From Atlantibacter subterraneus (GTDB lineage: Bacteria > Pseudomonadota > Gammaproteobacteria > Enterobacterales > Enterobacteriaceae), in assembly GCF_007570865.1 (NCBI RefSeq), contig NZ_VLPS01000001.1, forward strand, positions 992,001 to 1,056,000: a DNA stretch of 64,000 nt, read 5' to 3'. The translations under genes and the position numbers were made by a program. The notes under the pieces were generated by a model, which was not told the DNA's origin, did no database searches, and worked only from the letters and a program-made list of their open reading frames with translations. The stretch's first letter is position 1. Every line of letters starts with the position of its first letter. Positions 9,801-15,781 of the stretch are shown in pieces.

Positions 9801-10086
9801 GTACACCAACAAGAAGTTCAACGATCTGAAAAACATGGTTGATGACCAGAAAGATAAGTTGAGCGCGGGTATTGCCGGTGCGATGGCGACAGCGGGCTTG
9901 CCGCAACCGTACCAGCCAGGTGCCAGCATGGTTGGCCTGGCGGGCGGTACTTACCAGGGTGAGTCTGCAATTGCACTGGGTGTGTCCACTATCTCCGATA
10001 ACGGCAAGTGGGTAACGAAGATTGCTGGTACCACCAACAGCCAGGGCGATGTCGGCGCGGCGGTTGGCGTAGGCTACCAGTTCTAA
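3859..10086 (+). CDS. Trimeric autotransporter adhesin (YadA/SadA/AtaA family), 2075 aa
   Basis: A type Vc secreted adhesin. Residues 1-24 (MNKIYRIVWNPALQAWVAVS...) are the ESPR extension, followed by a hydrophobic signal to about residue 59 (ARA). Residues about 65-250 carry YadA-head repeats of the form (S/A)xAIG/ALG. A second head-like region lies near 915-1100 and shorter head patches near 1650-1720 and 1905-1940. Between them is a long stalk with many neck/HANS-type motifs (TNVAAG...DAxNxxQL) and four copies of a (N/D)PxSTVSVGS module. The last 75-80 residues are the YadA anchor (KLSAGIAGAMATAGLPQPYQPG...), ending in an outer-membrane type C-terminal F. The anchor trimerises into a beta-barrel and exports the passenger. 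An AGGAG site precedes the ATG. The TpgA-like lipoprotein downstream probably assists the anchor. Ligand unknown. Internal DNA repeats make length variation or misassembly possible. Confidence 0.95.
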   Translation: MNKIYRIVWNPALQAWVAVSEFAKAKGKGKVGRTGLSATAAGVIGAVALSMTPVEDARAYTAAGGNDSAVGGNIAIGGGTIAAAVPNAWSMGANLAIGENAIAGDGSLYTSATNPANTQAGGSIALGTAAQAKGVHAVAIGLDSKAAGNWSAALGPHAIATGSSSVALGDYTNSTGWSSSAIGAYANASSEGSVALGYLSSAVGNSGIAVGTNSKANSTNSVSIGNASSVSAVDGVAIGSFSNSSRGAGSAGYAPSEASSAQKAAIAATTSTRGAVDIGSRQITSVAAGTMDNDAVNVAQLKSVEGLATSGWNVTDAAGNTANIGPNGKVTFKGDTNIAVAQAGATDAGVVNVQLNKNLDLTATGSVTTGNSKLDNSGLVITGGPSVTTAGVNAGGKKITNVAPGTISSTSTDAINGSQLKDLADTPLNFAGNTGSTAKVLGSTMTIKGGKTTAGTYSDKNMNTVVDASGNLNIQMADNPVFTSVVATDGTNTTTMAANGLTVTGGPSVTTTGINAGGKKITNVAPGTISSTSMDAINGSQLKDLADTPLNFAGNTGTTAKVLGSTMTIKGGKTTAGTYSDKNMNTVVDASGNLNIQMADNPVFNTIIATDGTNTTTVAADGVTVAGGPSMTTGGINGGGKKARNIAAGDISSTSMDAINGSQLWETNENVTNITNTVNHFAGDQSDSYTEINGRGIRYVRTNDKGLPVLDAFANGQGSTAVGYNARSKGLNSLALGRDAQSINNGDVALGSGSVTDVAVATAGVKINDKDYAFAGVNPLSTVSVGSVGKERTITNVAAGRILADSTDAINGSQLFATNSAIDTLDKGAVKYDVIINADGSKTVNYNSVTLGGDTYDNSTHTGGTTITNVAYGVEGDDAVNVDQLEETVEAAKTRYYSVNDNGVIGANYYNDGATGVNALAAGVGASATGSGSIAMGSAAKAAAGRDAIALGTNATVDVPVWTSGIAIGPNAQTKIAFGVSMGENASVTVADGQPAADGGVAIGHNAKSLNSRFAENGSTTSTAVGNGAEADAGSSSFGEWARAHSLMGTAIGSGTTVNGDRSTAVGATASTDAADATALGYGAKANIAGGVALGTGSVAKTAADKAGYLPEGISEAAALAINATTSTLGAVSVGDAETGKFRQITGVAAGTEDSDAVNVAQLSALSQKTTVLDDRAVKYDEIVNPDGSKTVNYNNVTMGGDTYDNSTHIGGTTITNVADGKAPSDAVNFSQLTETNNNVTNITNTVNHFAGDQTEDYTIINGRGIRYVRTNDADLPLLDAFANGQGSTAVGYNARSKGLNSLALGRDAQSLNDGDVALGSGSVTDVAVATASVKINDKDYAFAGVNPLSTVSVGSLGNERTITNVAAGRILADSTDAINGSQLFATNSAIDTLDKGAVKYDVIINADGSKTVNYNSVTMGGDTYNNETHIGGTTITNVADGVAPSDAVNFSQLTETNNTINNIYTTGTKYFHANSTGDDSQAVGLDSVAIGMGAVSNHANDIALGAGSVTEAAVGTSSVTINGLGYHFAGVDPLSTVSVGSRGKERTITNVAAGRITSDSTDAINGSQLYATNSAIEVLDKGSVKYDVNVDGSVNYNSVTMGGDTYNSITKTGGTRIKNVAYGIDMGDAVNVQQLTDATTNIYNNGTKYFHATSEKADSVATGMDSIAVGPNAQSLGNGSIAMGDEAKSTGAGSAAIGQGAQTLGDNSVAMGTGAIANNANDVALGAGSVTQAAVATTSVTINGDTYAVAGNNPTSTVSVGSEGNERTITNVAAGRITADSTDAVNGSELYATNQSIEKISGDVYNLDQGSVKYETNVDGSVNYNKVIMGGDTYDNSTHTGGTTITNVANGVDPSDAVNKYQLDQVDQHVTNISNGTDGMFQVNNTSDLPKPTPTGKDSTAGGAGAIASGDYSTSIGANSKSTHNNSVALGYNSVTDRDNSVSMGSAGNERQVTNVAAGTADTDAANVGQLKQGVNNSYQYTNKKFNDLKNMVDDQKDKLSAGIAGAMATAGLPQPYQPGASMVGLAGGTYQGESAIALGVSTISDNGKWVTKIAGTTNSQGDVGAAVGVGYQF
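5003..5734 (+). repeat. Tandem 366-bp repeat (two units) in the adhesin stalk
   Basis: Two adjacent units offset by exactly 366 bases (122 codons) are nearly identical, for example the stretch beginning GGCGGTAAGAAAATC at 5041 and again at 5407. A third, partial and diverged copy starts near 5735. The period is a multiple of three, so copy-number changes keep the reading frame. Unit edges are approximate. Confidence 0.85.
5862..6510 (+). repeat. Long direct repeat, copy 1 (second copy at 7569-8217)
   Basis: About 650 bases of the stalk are repeated 1707 bases (569 codons) downstream with very high identity over most of the length (for example the segment around 6001-6090 versus 7708-7797). 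It encodes the GRGIRYVRTND...GVNPLSTVSVGS...GGDTYDN module. Recombination between copies would delete or duplicate 569 residues in frame. Confidence 0.8.
7569..8217 (+). repeat. Long direct repeat, copy 2 (first copy at 5862-6510)
   Basis: The downstream copy of the 1707-base-offset duplication in the adhesin gene. It is followed by two more diverged copies of the PxSTVSVGS/HANS module, spaced 663 bases apart (around 8362 and 9025). Confidence 0.8.
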
Positions 10087-10102
10087 TTATCACATTAATC
10101 CT

Positions 10103-10140
10103 GTCCCCGGTAATAACCGGGGACTGTTACCCCTTTTTTT
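10103..10140 (+). terminator. Hairpin with offset T run between adhesin and tpgA-like gene (possible attenuator)
   Basis: GTCCCCGG (10103-10110) and CCGGGGAC (10117-10124) form a perfect 8-bp stem with a 6-base loop. A seven-T run starts only at 10134. The GGGG of the 3' arm could instead pair with CCCC at 10130-10133, placing a small hairpin directly before the T run. The two stems are mutually exclusive. Partial termination would keep the lipoprotein and third gene at a lower level than the adhesin. Alternatively it is a simple transcript-stabilising hairpin. Confidence 0.5.
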
Positions 10141-10152
10141 AGAGAATTGACT

Positions 10153-10962
10153 ATGAACTATTTTAAATTGGCTCGTCTGGCGCTGGTTGTAGGTGGCATG
10201 ACGTTATTATCCGCTTGTACTCACTCTATTAGCGATGTGGATTCCCAGGGCAAAACCGCTAACCCGGTATTCCCCGAACAATCCAGCGCAGTAAGAGACG
10301 AGGGCAGCTTCGTTAATCTTGATAACCTGAAACAAATGCGTCCGGGTTTAACCAAAGCACAGGTCTACGAATTAATCGGTGTGCCGCACTTTAAAGAGGG
10401 CGCGATTCGTGTGAAAGAGTGGGATTATATTTTCCATTTCACGCAGCCGGATAAAACCGTATTAACCTGTCAGTATAAAGTGTTATTTGATACTGATATG
10501 ACCGCGCAGAGTTTCTATTTTATGCCGGAAGATTGCCTGTCACGTCTGAAAGCGCCAGCCGTACCGCAGGTTAAAGCACCGGTTCACAAAGAACTGAGCG
10601 GCTCCAGCCTGTTTGCCTTTGCCAGTGCGGCACTGAGCGCGGAAGGCGTGTCTCACGTAACCCAACTGGCGAATGAACTGAAAAGCGAATCGCTGGAAGG
10701 TAAACACGTTGTGGTAACGGGTCATACCGATCGCATCGGCAATCCGATGAAAAATCAGCAGCTCTCTTTAGCGCGTGCCGAATCCGTTAAAGATATGCTG
10801 GTTCAGAACGGCATTCCGGTTTCAATTATTGAAACTCGCGGAATGGGTGATGCAATGCCGCGCGTAAATTGCCCGGGCAAAAAATCTCCAGCTGTAATTG
10901 AGTGTCTGGCACCTAACCGCCGTATGACGCTTGATGTAGTAGATATTAATTCAGGTAAATAA
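10153..10962 (+). CDS. TpgA-like lipoprotein: BamE/SmpA domain plus OmpA C-terminal peptidoglycan-binding domain
   Basis: A 269-residue lipoprotein: signal peptide with lipobox LLSAC (Cys near residue 22), a BamE/SmpA-OmlA-like domain (about 50-130, containing MRPGLTKAQVYELIGVPH), then an OmpA_C domain (about 155-265, containing VVVTGHTDRIGN and QLSLARAESVKDML, with the CLAPNRRMTLDV end). This two-domain order is that of TpgA of Acinetobacter sp. Tol 5, which binds peptidoglycan and helps its trimeric adhesin AtaA to integrate and present on the surface. The gene follows the adhesin directly, as tpgA follows ataA. The start is the ATG at 10153; an in-frame TTG at 10147 lacks support. It is translationally close (3-base gap) to the next gene. 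It anchors in the outer membrane by its lipid, facing the periplasm. Confidence 0.85.
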   Translation: MNYFKLARLALVVGGMTLLSACTHSISDVDSQGKTANPVFPEQSSAVRDEGSFVNLDNLKQMRPGLTKAQVYELIGVPHFKEGAIRVKEWDYIFHFTQPDKTVLTCQYKVLFDTDMTAQSFYFMPEDCLSRLKAPAVPQVKAPVHKELSGSSLFAFASAALSAEGVSHVTQLANELKSESLEGKHVVVTGHTDRIGNPMKNQQLSLARAESVKDMLVQNGIPVSIIETRGMGDAMPRVNCPGKKSPAVIECLAPNRRMTLDVVDINSGK

Positions 10963-10965
10963 GTC

Positions 10966-11949
10966 ATGTCCGTGTCACACGTAATTAAGACCGCCGTAGG
11001 CGGTCTTCTTCTCCTGGCGGTTGACCAGGCTGTAGCCGCTCCACAGGATCTGCCGGTTAAAACCATTAGCGTTCCGGCATACAATATGATCACCGATACA
11101 TTGCAGGCCATCGCGCCAACAATTAACGGTCAGCGAAATGATTTCGCCATGCAACAAATATGCGCCCTGGCGCGGGGAGATAAAACTCAGCAGGAAGTCA
11201 ACACTCTGTTAAAACAGCAGGGCGTTGATACCACGAAGCTGCCAAAAAGCGGTAGCGTGGCATCTCTGCTCATAAATGGTGATAAAGAACAGCAGCAAAT
11301 GACCTGCGCAGTTTATCTGGCAACGTCAGTATTTGAGCCGGTTAACAACGGGATCTACTTCTCTAAACAGCAGAGTAATGCAAAAGCTGATACTGAGAAA
11401 AAAGCTTCCGGCTGGAGTTTCTGGAAATCTGACAAGAAAGAAGAAACCAAACCGCAAACCGAACAGGTGGTATTTAATCAACCCCAGTTCCTGAACGACG
11501 CGCAGGTAAAAATGGCCGTGGTACAGGCCACCGCGCAGATGTATGCCGTAATCGCGGAAAACATTCAGGGCGAGAAAAACAAATACTGGGCCGATTACCA
11601 GCAGCGTATCGCCAGCGTGGTTTATAACTACGCACCGGAATATCTGCGCAAAATTACGGTTTTCTATAAAAGCGGCGTCGCCAAACCGTTAATGCCGGTG
11701 AACGTATCGTTAAACAGCTTTACTGTGGCTAACGAGGCGGGCGACGTATTAACCCAGCAGGCTGGGAATGTGATGTTTACTGCTAAAGGCGTGCCATGGT
11801 TTGGCAATGGCAAAATTTTAGGTAAAGATTACTTTTCCGATGTGACGGTAATTAATTCCGTCAAACCGCAAGCACAACCTCAGGAAGTGCCTAAGAAGGA
11901 CGTAACCGAAAGTCCCGCAGCAAATAAGAAAAATAGCAGTAAGAAGTAG
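10966..11949 (+). CDS. Unrecognised periplasmic protein, third gene of the adhesin operon
   Basis: A 327-residue protein with a cleavable signal peptide (hydrophobic GGLLLLAV, probable cleavage after AVA near residue 24). The mature chain has two cysteines in the N-terminal half (near residues 66 and 112), a charged low-complexity linker (about 135-170, rich in K/E/S) and a C-terminal domain with VNVSLNSFTVANEAGDV and a lysine/serine-rich tail. No family comes to mind. It starts three bases after the TpgA-like gene and precedes a terminator, so it is the last gene of the adhesin operon. A role in adhesin biogenesis or turnover is inferred from the operon. Confidence 0.75.
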   Translation: MSVSHVIKTAVGGLLLLAVDQAVAAPQDLPVKTISVPAYNMITDTLQAIAPTINGQRNDFAMQQICALARGDKTQQEVNTLLKQQGVDTTKLPKSGSVASLLINGDKEQQQMTCAVYLATSVFEPVNNGIYFSKQQSNAKADTEKKASGWSFWKSDKKEETKPQTEQVVFNQPQFLNDAQVKMAVVQATAQMYAVIAENIQGEKNKYWADYQQRIASVVYNYAPEYLRKITVFYKSGVAKPLMPVNVSLNSFTVANEAGDVLTQQAGNVMFTAKGVPWFGNGKILGKDYFSDVTVINSVKPQAQPQEVPKKDVTESPAANKKNSSKK

Positions 11950-11957
11950 CCCCCCTT

Positions 11958-11994
11958 AGCGCCTGTAATTGCCTGTCTAATTCAGGCGCTCTTT
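11958..11994 (+). terminator. Terminator of the adhesin operon
   Basis: AGCGCCTG (11958-11965) pairs perfectly with CAGGCGCT (11983-11990), loop 17 bases, followed by CTTTT. The tail is short, so termination may be incomplete and the LuxR-like gene at 12012 could receive read-through. Confidence 0.6.
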
Positions 11995-12011
11995 TATCAC
12001 CAGGAAAAATT

Positions 12012-12758
12012 ATGACACTCTCCTTAACACCTGCGGTGCAACCGCAACCGGTCGATGGAAAACCTGTCAATATTATTATTGATGAGTGTTTCCATAGCAG
12101 AATGGGGATGATTTCACTCTATGAGCAAGCTGGCACTCCCTTTGAAATCATTGGCTTTTCCAGCGTAATGGAATTTATTAGCTGGCGCGAATTCCATCAT
12201 AACCGTATTTGCTCGCTCATTATTTATATTCACGACCGATTGGTCTCGGTTCCCGAACAGATCGCGCAATTTTTAGTGACGGGTATTGAGAAAAATAATA
12301 TTTCCAAAAGAAATGTTATTGTCGTTTGTGATGTCCTTAACAATTTTATGCATCTTTGTACCAATAAATTAAACATCTACAATCTGTTGGATGGGCTGGA
12401 TAGCTTATACTTGCTGCGCCTTCAGTTAAAGGAGTATGTTGATACAGGATGCATTAATCCGTTATTTGTTAAGCGTTGCTTTTTACAGAAAAAGAATCGA
12501 TACGCAAAAACAACCGGCGATCTCTCACCGGCAGAAATTTTTGCTATTTCGAATGTTTTAACAGGGCGCGGGGTCAAAGAAACCAGTAAGTTTTATAAGG
12601 GGCATTTTAAAACTTTATATAACCAAAGAATGTCGGCAATCAAAAAACTGGGGATGCACAGCGTGCAGGACGTTATTAAATATCGGCACCTTATCGACGC
12701 GCTATATCTGGAGGACAATACCATTGTCAACGGTGATTATCTCGAGGTACTGTGTTGA
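12012..12758 (+). CDS. LuxR-type (atypical) transcriptional regulator
   Basis: A 248-residue protein. The C-terminal region (about 173-235, DLSPAEIFAISNVLTGRGVKETSKFY...MSAIKKLGMHSVQDVI) has the layout of a LuxR/FixJ helix-turn-helix: LSPxE start, gly-containing turn, and KLGMxxxQDV end. The usual recognition-helix pattern (S.xTVxxHxxxI) is replaced by HFKTLYNQRMSAI. The N-terminal 170 residues resemble a degenerate receiver or other sensory domain; I see no classic phosphoacceptor aspartate motif. Such orphan LuxR-like proteins often control fimbriae or adhesins in enterics. It sits just after the adhesin operon terminator and converges on a second LuxR-type gene seven bases away. Confidence 0.7.
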   Translation: MTLSLTPAVQPQPVDGKPVNIIIDECFHSRMGMISLYEQAGTPFEIIGFSSVMEFISWREFHHNRICSLIIYIHDRLVSVPEQIAQFLVTGIEKNNISKRNVIVVCDVLNNFMHLCTNKLNIYNLLDGLDSLYLLRLQLKEYVDTGCINPLFVKRCFLQKKNRYAKTTGDLSPAEIFAISNVLTGRGVKETSKFYKGHFKTLYNQRMSAIKKLGMHSVQDVIKYRHLIDALYLEDNTIVNGDYLEVLC

Positions 12759-12764
12759 ATAAAT

Positions 12765-13349
12765 TTAGTTGTGTTTATGAAATAAAAATTCAATAAAGTT
12801 TTTAGGCAAACCTACCACATTGCGCGGTTTAGTCATGCCAATTTTATTGAGCGCATTGCGTTGATGTTGATAAATCGTTTTCTCCGATATATCAAGATAT
12901 TTGCTCATATCGCTGACTGAGTGGCCTTTAGACGTATAGAACAACACTTTTTTTTCTTGCCGAGTAAAGCGAGGGTATTGAGCATAATAGCAATTTTTGT
13001 TTTTTGAGTGTATCGCCAGTAACAGATCGCTCAGGTAAAATTTGCAGTTCATCATCACAAAATTGAACATGATGTTAAGCAACCAGTTTTGCTCACTGCT
13101 TGCCATAATCACCTTGCAATTGCACTTGCAAAGATTAATTAAAAAATAAAAATCAATAACGTTTGTTTCTGTGAGAAGGATGACGATATCCTGCGGTTGT
13201 ATTTCCTGTAACAGTTGGGTTTTATTGCTGTCAATGTCTTTGATCCAAACGAAGTGGCAGTTCAGGCGCTCCGATAGAGAACATACCACCCCTTTATACA
13301 GGTAGTAGTTTTCAGTACAAATAAAAACTTTGATTAATAATTCATCCAT
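12765..13349 (-). CDS. LuxR-type transcriptional regulator (FimZ/BglJ-like size)
   Basis: A 194-residue protein with a C-terminal LuxR helix-turn-helix (about 128-185: FTRQEKKVLFYTSKGHSVSDMSKYLDISEKTIYQHQRNALNKIGM). This is a much better match than the convergent neighbour, with the canonical ISEKTIYQHQ recognition helix. The N-terminal part is receiver-like in size, with strands IKVFICTE, DIVILLTE and CKVIMASS, but without a clear acceptor aspartate, so phosphorylation is doubtful. Seven cysteines are unusual for this size. It is AT-rich relative to the rest of the window. A role in adhesin or signalling control is inferred from its position. Confidence 0.8.
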   Translation of the reverse strand: MDELLIKVFICTENYYLYKGVVCSLSERLNCHFVWIKDIDSNKTQLLQEIQPQDIVILLTETNVIDFYFLINLCKCNCKVIMASSEQNWLLNIMFNFVMMNCKFYLSDLLLAIHSKNKNCYYAQYPRFTRQEKKVLFYTSKGHSVSDMSKYLDISEKTIYQHQRNALNKIGMTKPRNVVGLPKNFIEFLFHKHN

Positions 13350-13863
13350 AGTAAATCCATTTTACCGATCCAGAATAAATGCCGACACGCTATCGAGTGA
13401 ATGTGCCTGATGTTCGTTTTTAAGTAAAACTCCGCCTTACATAGCGCTGATTTATTATAAGTTTTCTCAATGCGATTACAATCAGCCAAAAAACAAAAGC
13501 AAATGAGTGGTTTTATCGCGATGCCGCTACAACGTAGGGCATTAGCATGAATGGCAATATTTTGTGCTTAATAATTAGTAAAGCAGGCATTTTGTTTGGT
13601 AAAGGTGTGAGTTTTTTCAACTCAACTTTTTGTTATCTTCATTTTTAGATACTGGTGTAATTATCTGTCAATGGCAGATTTTTAATTTAAAAAACTTGAG
13701 GCCTGTTTAATGAGTGTAATAATTTGATGTTGCCTGATGCCAGTAATTTATTTTGCGGGCGAGTCACGTTTAATGGAAATTTGTATCATTCCGGTACAGC
13801 AAATAATTGCCCTGAAGTAGTCTTCCCCTGCGATTTTCGCACAACGTAAAATAAGGAAAGACT
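13350..13863. other. AT-rich divergent intergenic region between luxR-type gene and rpfF-like gene
   Basis: A 514-base gap with promoters expected in both directions. A small hairpin (TGAGTT 13608-13613 with AACTCA 13619-13624, then five T) and an imperfect symmetric A/T stretch at 13680-13694 are visible. A possible but poorly spaced promoter (TTGAGG 13696-13701, TAATAA 13717-13722) precedes the rpfF-like gene. A clear AAGGAA ribosome-binding site lies at 13853-13858. No RNA gene recognised. Confidence 0.5.
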
Positions 13864-14733
13864 ATGACGATTATTACTCATCCCGATTGCCGTTTATTTA
13901 CTAATAGCGCGCAATACACTCAACTCTCGGCCTGGTATGAGGAAAAACGCAAAACCATCTGGATGATGTTAAATGCGCAGCCCCGGCCTTCGTTTAATCA
14001 TCAGTTAATCGAGGAAATAATGAATCTGCAATATCTGGTTCAGAAAACCGGGTTTGCGGTTAATTTCTGGGTAACCGGATCGCTGGTTGCTGGTTTGTAC
14101 AATGCCGGGGGCGACTTAGCGTTTTTTGTCGAGGCGATAAAAAATGGCCGTCGGGAGGCGTTACGGGCCTATGCGCGCGCCTGCGTCGACTGTGTTCACG
14201 CTGCGTCTCGTGGGTTTGACACGGGCGCGATCAGCCTCGCCATGGTGGAAGGCAGCGCGCTGGGCGGTGGGTTCGAAGCCGCGCTGGCGCACCATTTCAT
14301 TCTGGCGCAGCATGATGTCCGGCTCGGCTTCCCGGAAATCGCCTTTAATTTATTCCCCGGTATGGGGGCTTATTCCCTGGTGGCGCGGCGCTCGGGCATG
14401 AGGCTCGCAGAAGAATTGATCTACAAGGGCGAGGCTCATACCGCACAGTGGCATGAGCAGCAGGGGCTGGTGGACGTGTTGTTTGAACCGGGGCAGGGAA
14501 CCGTAGCGACCCGCACGTTTATTGATTCGCTGGCGCTTAAGCTGAACGGCGTCAGGGCCATGCTGCGTACCCGGCAGCGGGTGCTGAGCCTGCCGCGCGC
14601 GGAACTGATGGAAATCACTGAAGACTGGGTCGAAGCGGCATTCTGCCTGGAACCAAAAGACGTGGCTTATATGGAGCGGCTGGTGTTATTGCAGCAGCGC
14701 CATATGGCAAGTTCAACGCGTAAAACAGGTTAA
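13864..14733 (+). CDS. rpfF: RpfF-type DSF-family signal synthase (crotonase fold)
   Basis: A 289-residue crotonase-family protein with the same length and layout as Xanthomonas RpfF, the enoyl-CoA hydratase/thioesterase that makes cis-2-unsaturated fatty acid signals (DSF/BDSF) from acyl-ACP. Matching landmarks: the YNAGGDLAFF oxyanion-hole segment (79-88), EGSALGGGFEAAL (129-141) and GFPEIAFNLFPGMGAYS (155-171). Glu138 and Glu158 are 20 residues apart and correspond to the two catalytic glutamates of RpfF (Glu141 and Glu161 in Xanthomonas). Ordinary enoyl-CoA hydratases lack the FPGMGAYS segment. The gene stands alone: neither a PAS-GGDEF-EAL receptor (RpfR) nor RpfC/G is adjacent. It ends in a perfect terminator and is preceded by a divergent LuxR-type gene, which may regulate it. 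Confidence 0.85.
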   Translation: MTIITHPDCRLFTNSAQYTQLSAWYEEKRKTIWMMLNAQPRPSFNHQLIEEIMNLQYLVQKTGFAVNFWVTGSLVAGLYNAGGDLAFFVEAIKNGRREALRAYARACVDCVHAASRGFDTGAISLAMVEGSALGGGFEAALAHHFILAQHDVRLGFPEIAFNLFPGMGAYSLVARRSGMRLAEELIYKGEAHTAQWHEQQGLVDVLFEPGQGTVATRTFIDSLALKLNGVRAMLRTRQRVLSLPRAELMEITEDWVEAAFCLEPKDVAYMERLVLLQQRHMASSTRKTG

Positions 14734-14742
14734 TCGTAAATC

Positions 14743-14769
14743 ACCCGTCCTGTAGCAGGACGGGTTTTT
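14743..14769 (+). terminator. Rho-independent terminator of the rpfF-like gene
   Basis: CCCGTCCTG (14744-14752), loop TAG, CAGGACGGG (14756-14764), then five T: a perfect 9-bp stem. The T run overlaps the stop codon of the convergent ascG gene at 14768-14770. Confidence 0.9.
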
Positions 14770-15781
14770 AGCGATGCGGCCCGTCCTGCACCGAATCACG
14801 CTCCAGCAGCCGCGAAGAAAACAGGCTTTTGGTCGACAGATATCCGCCGTCCAGCATCGAAATCAGCCGCTCGATCACTTCGTTAATCATCTCGCTGACC
14901 GGATCTTTAATGCTCGACAGCGCAGGCTGCAGGAACGGCGCAGTGGCAATGTTATCGAAGCCGATAATCGAGACATCCCCCGGCACCGTCAGCCCGGCAC
15001 TGTTCAGGGTTTTCATCGCGCCAATCGCCATATCATCGTTACTGACCACCAGCCCGCTAAAGGGTAACGTTGCGCTCAGCAATTTCTCCGCCGCTTCCGC
15101 GCCGCTGGCCGGGGACCACTTGCCAAACGCAATCAGCGCATCGCGCACCGGCAACCCACTGGCGGTCAGCGCCGCTTTATAACCCGCCAGACGGTCAATC
15201 GCCGTCGGGGAGTCCATCGAGCCGGTGATAAACGCGATATCGCGGTGCCCGCGTTCAATCAGATGTGTGGTGGCCATAAAACTTGCGCCGTGGTGGTCGC
15301 AGCAGATGCAGTGGCTGTGATGCTTACGCAGCTTGCGGTTCATCACCATAATCGGCTGCTTATGCTTTTCAACGATGGCGTCCATCTCGTCGACGTTGAG
15401 AAAACGCGGGTAGATGATGATGGCGTCACAGCGCAGGTCGAGCAGGAAATCAATGGCGGCTTTTTCTTCTTCGGCGCTGTGCTTACCATCAACCAGAATC
15501 AGCTGTCGCCCGTTGGCTTCGAGCCTTTTCGCCGCCTGGGAGAGCAGTTCGCTAAAGTAGCTGCCGGTATACAGGGTGTTAGTCACCACCAGGCCGATGC
15601 ATTGCGATTTACTGGTCGCCAGATTGCGCGCCAGCAGGTTAGGGCGATAGCCGGTTTCCTCAATCGCTTTGTACACCAGCTCTTTGGTTTCTTCACTGGT
15701 ATAGCCCTTGCCAGAGAGTACCCGCGACACTGTCGCCTTTGATACGCCAGCTTTTTTCGCCACTTCCTGCATTGTAGACAT
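14768..15781 (-). CDS. ascG: LacI-family repressor of the beta-glucoside operon, AscG
   Basis: A 337-residue LacI/GalR regulator. Residues 1-60 are the DNA-binding head (MQEVAKKAGVSKATVSRVLSGKGY, hinge ETGYRPNLLARNL), followed by a periplasmic-binding-protein-like sugar domain (GLVVTNTLYTGSYFSELL; AFITGSMDSPTAIDRLAGY; VVSNDDMAIGAM). The sequence follows E. coli AscG closely as I recall it, and the gene is divergent from ascFB exactly as in E. coli. The start at 15781 was chosen because the longer frame to 15868 has a non-homologous leader. It represses ascFB until a beta-glucoside is present. Two operator-like palindromes lie in the intergenic region. Confidence 0.93.
   Translation of the reverse strand: MSTMQEVAKKAGVSKATVSRVLSGKGYTSEETKELVYKAIEETGYRPNLLARNLATSKSQCIGLVVTNTLYTGSYFSELLSQAAKRLEANGRQLILVDGKHSAEEEKAAIDFLLDLRCDAIIIYPRFLNVDEMDAIVEKHKQPIMVMNRKLRKHHSHCICCDHHGASFMATTHLIERGHRDIAFITGSMDSPTAIDRLAGYKAALTASGLPVRDALIAFGKWSPASGAEAAEKLLSATLPFSGLVVSNDDMAIGAMKTLNSAGLTVPGDVSIIGFDNIATAPFLQPALSSIKDPVSEMINEVIERLISMLDGGYLSTKSLFSSRLLERDSVQDGPHR

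Noticed and set aside
13864..14733. Ordinary fatty-acid beta-oxidation enoyl-CoA hydratase
   Set aside because: The extended N terminus, FPGMGAYS segment and glutamate spacing match RpfF better, and no beta-oxidation genes are nearby.
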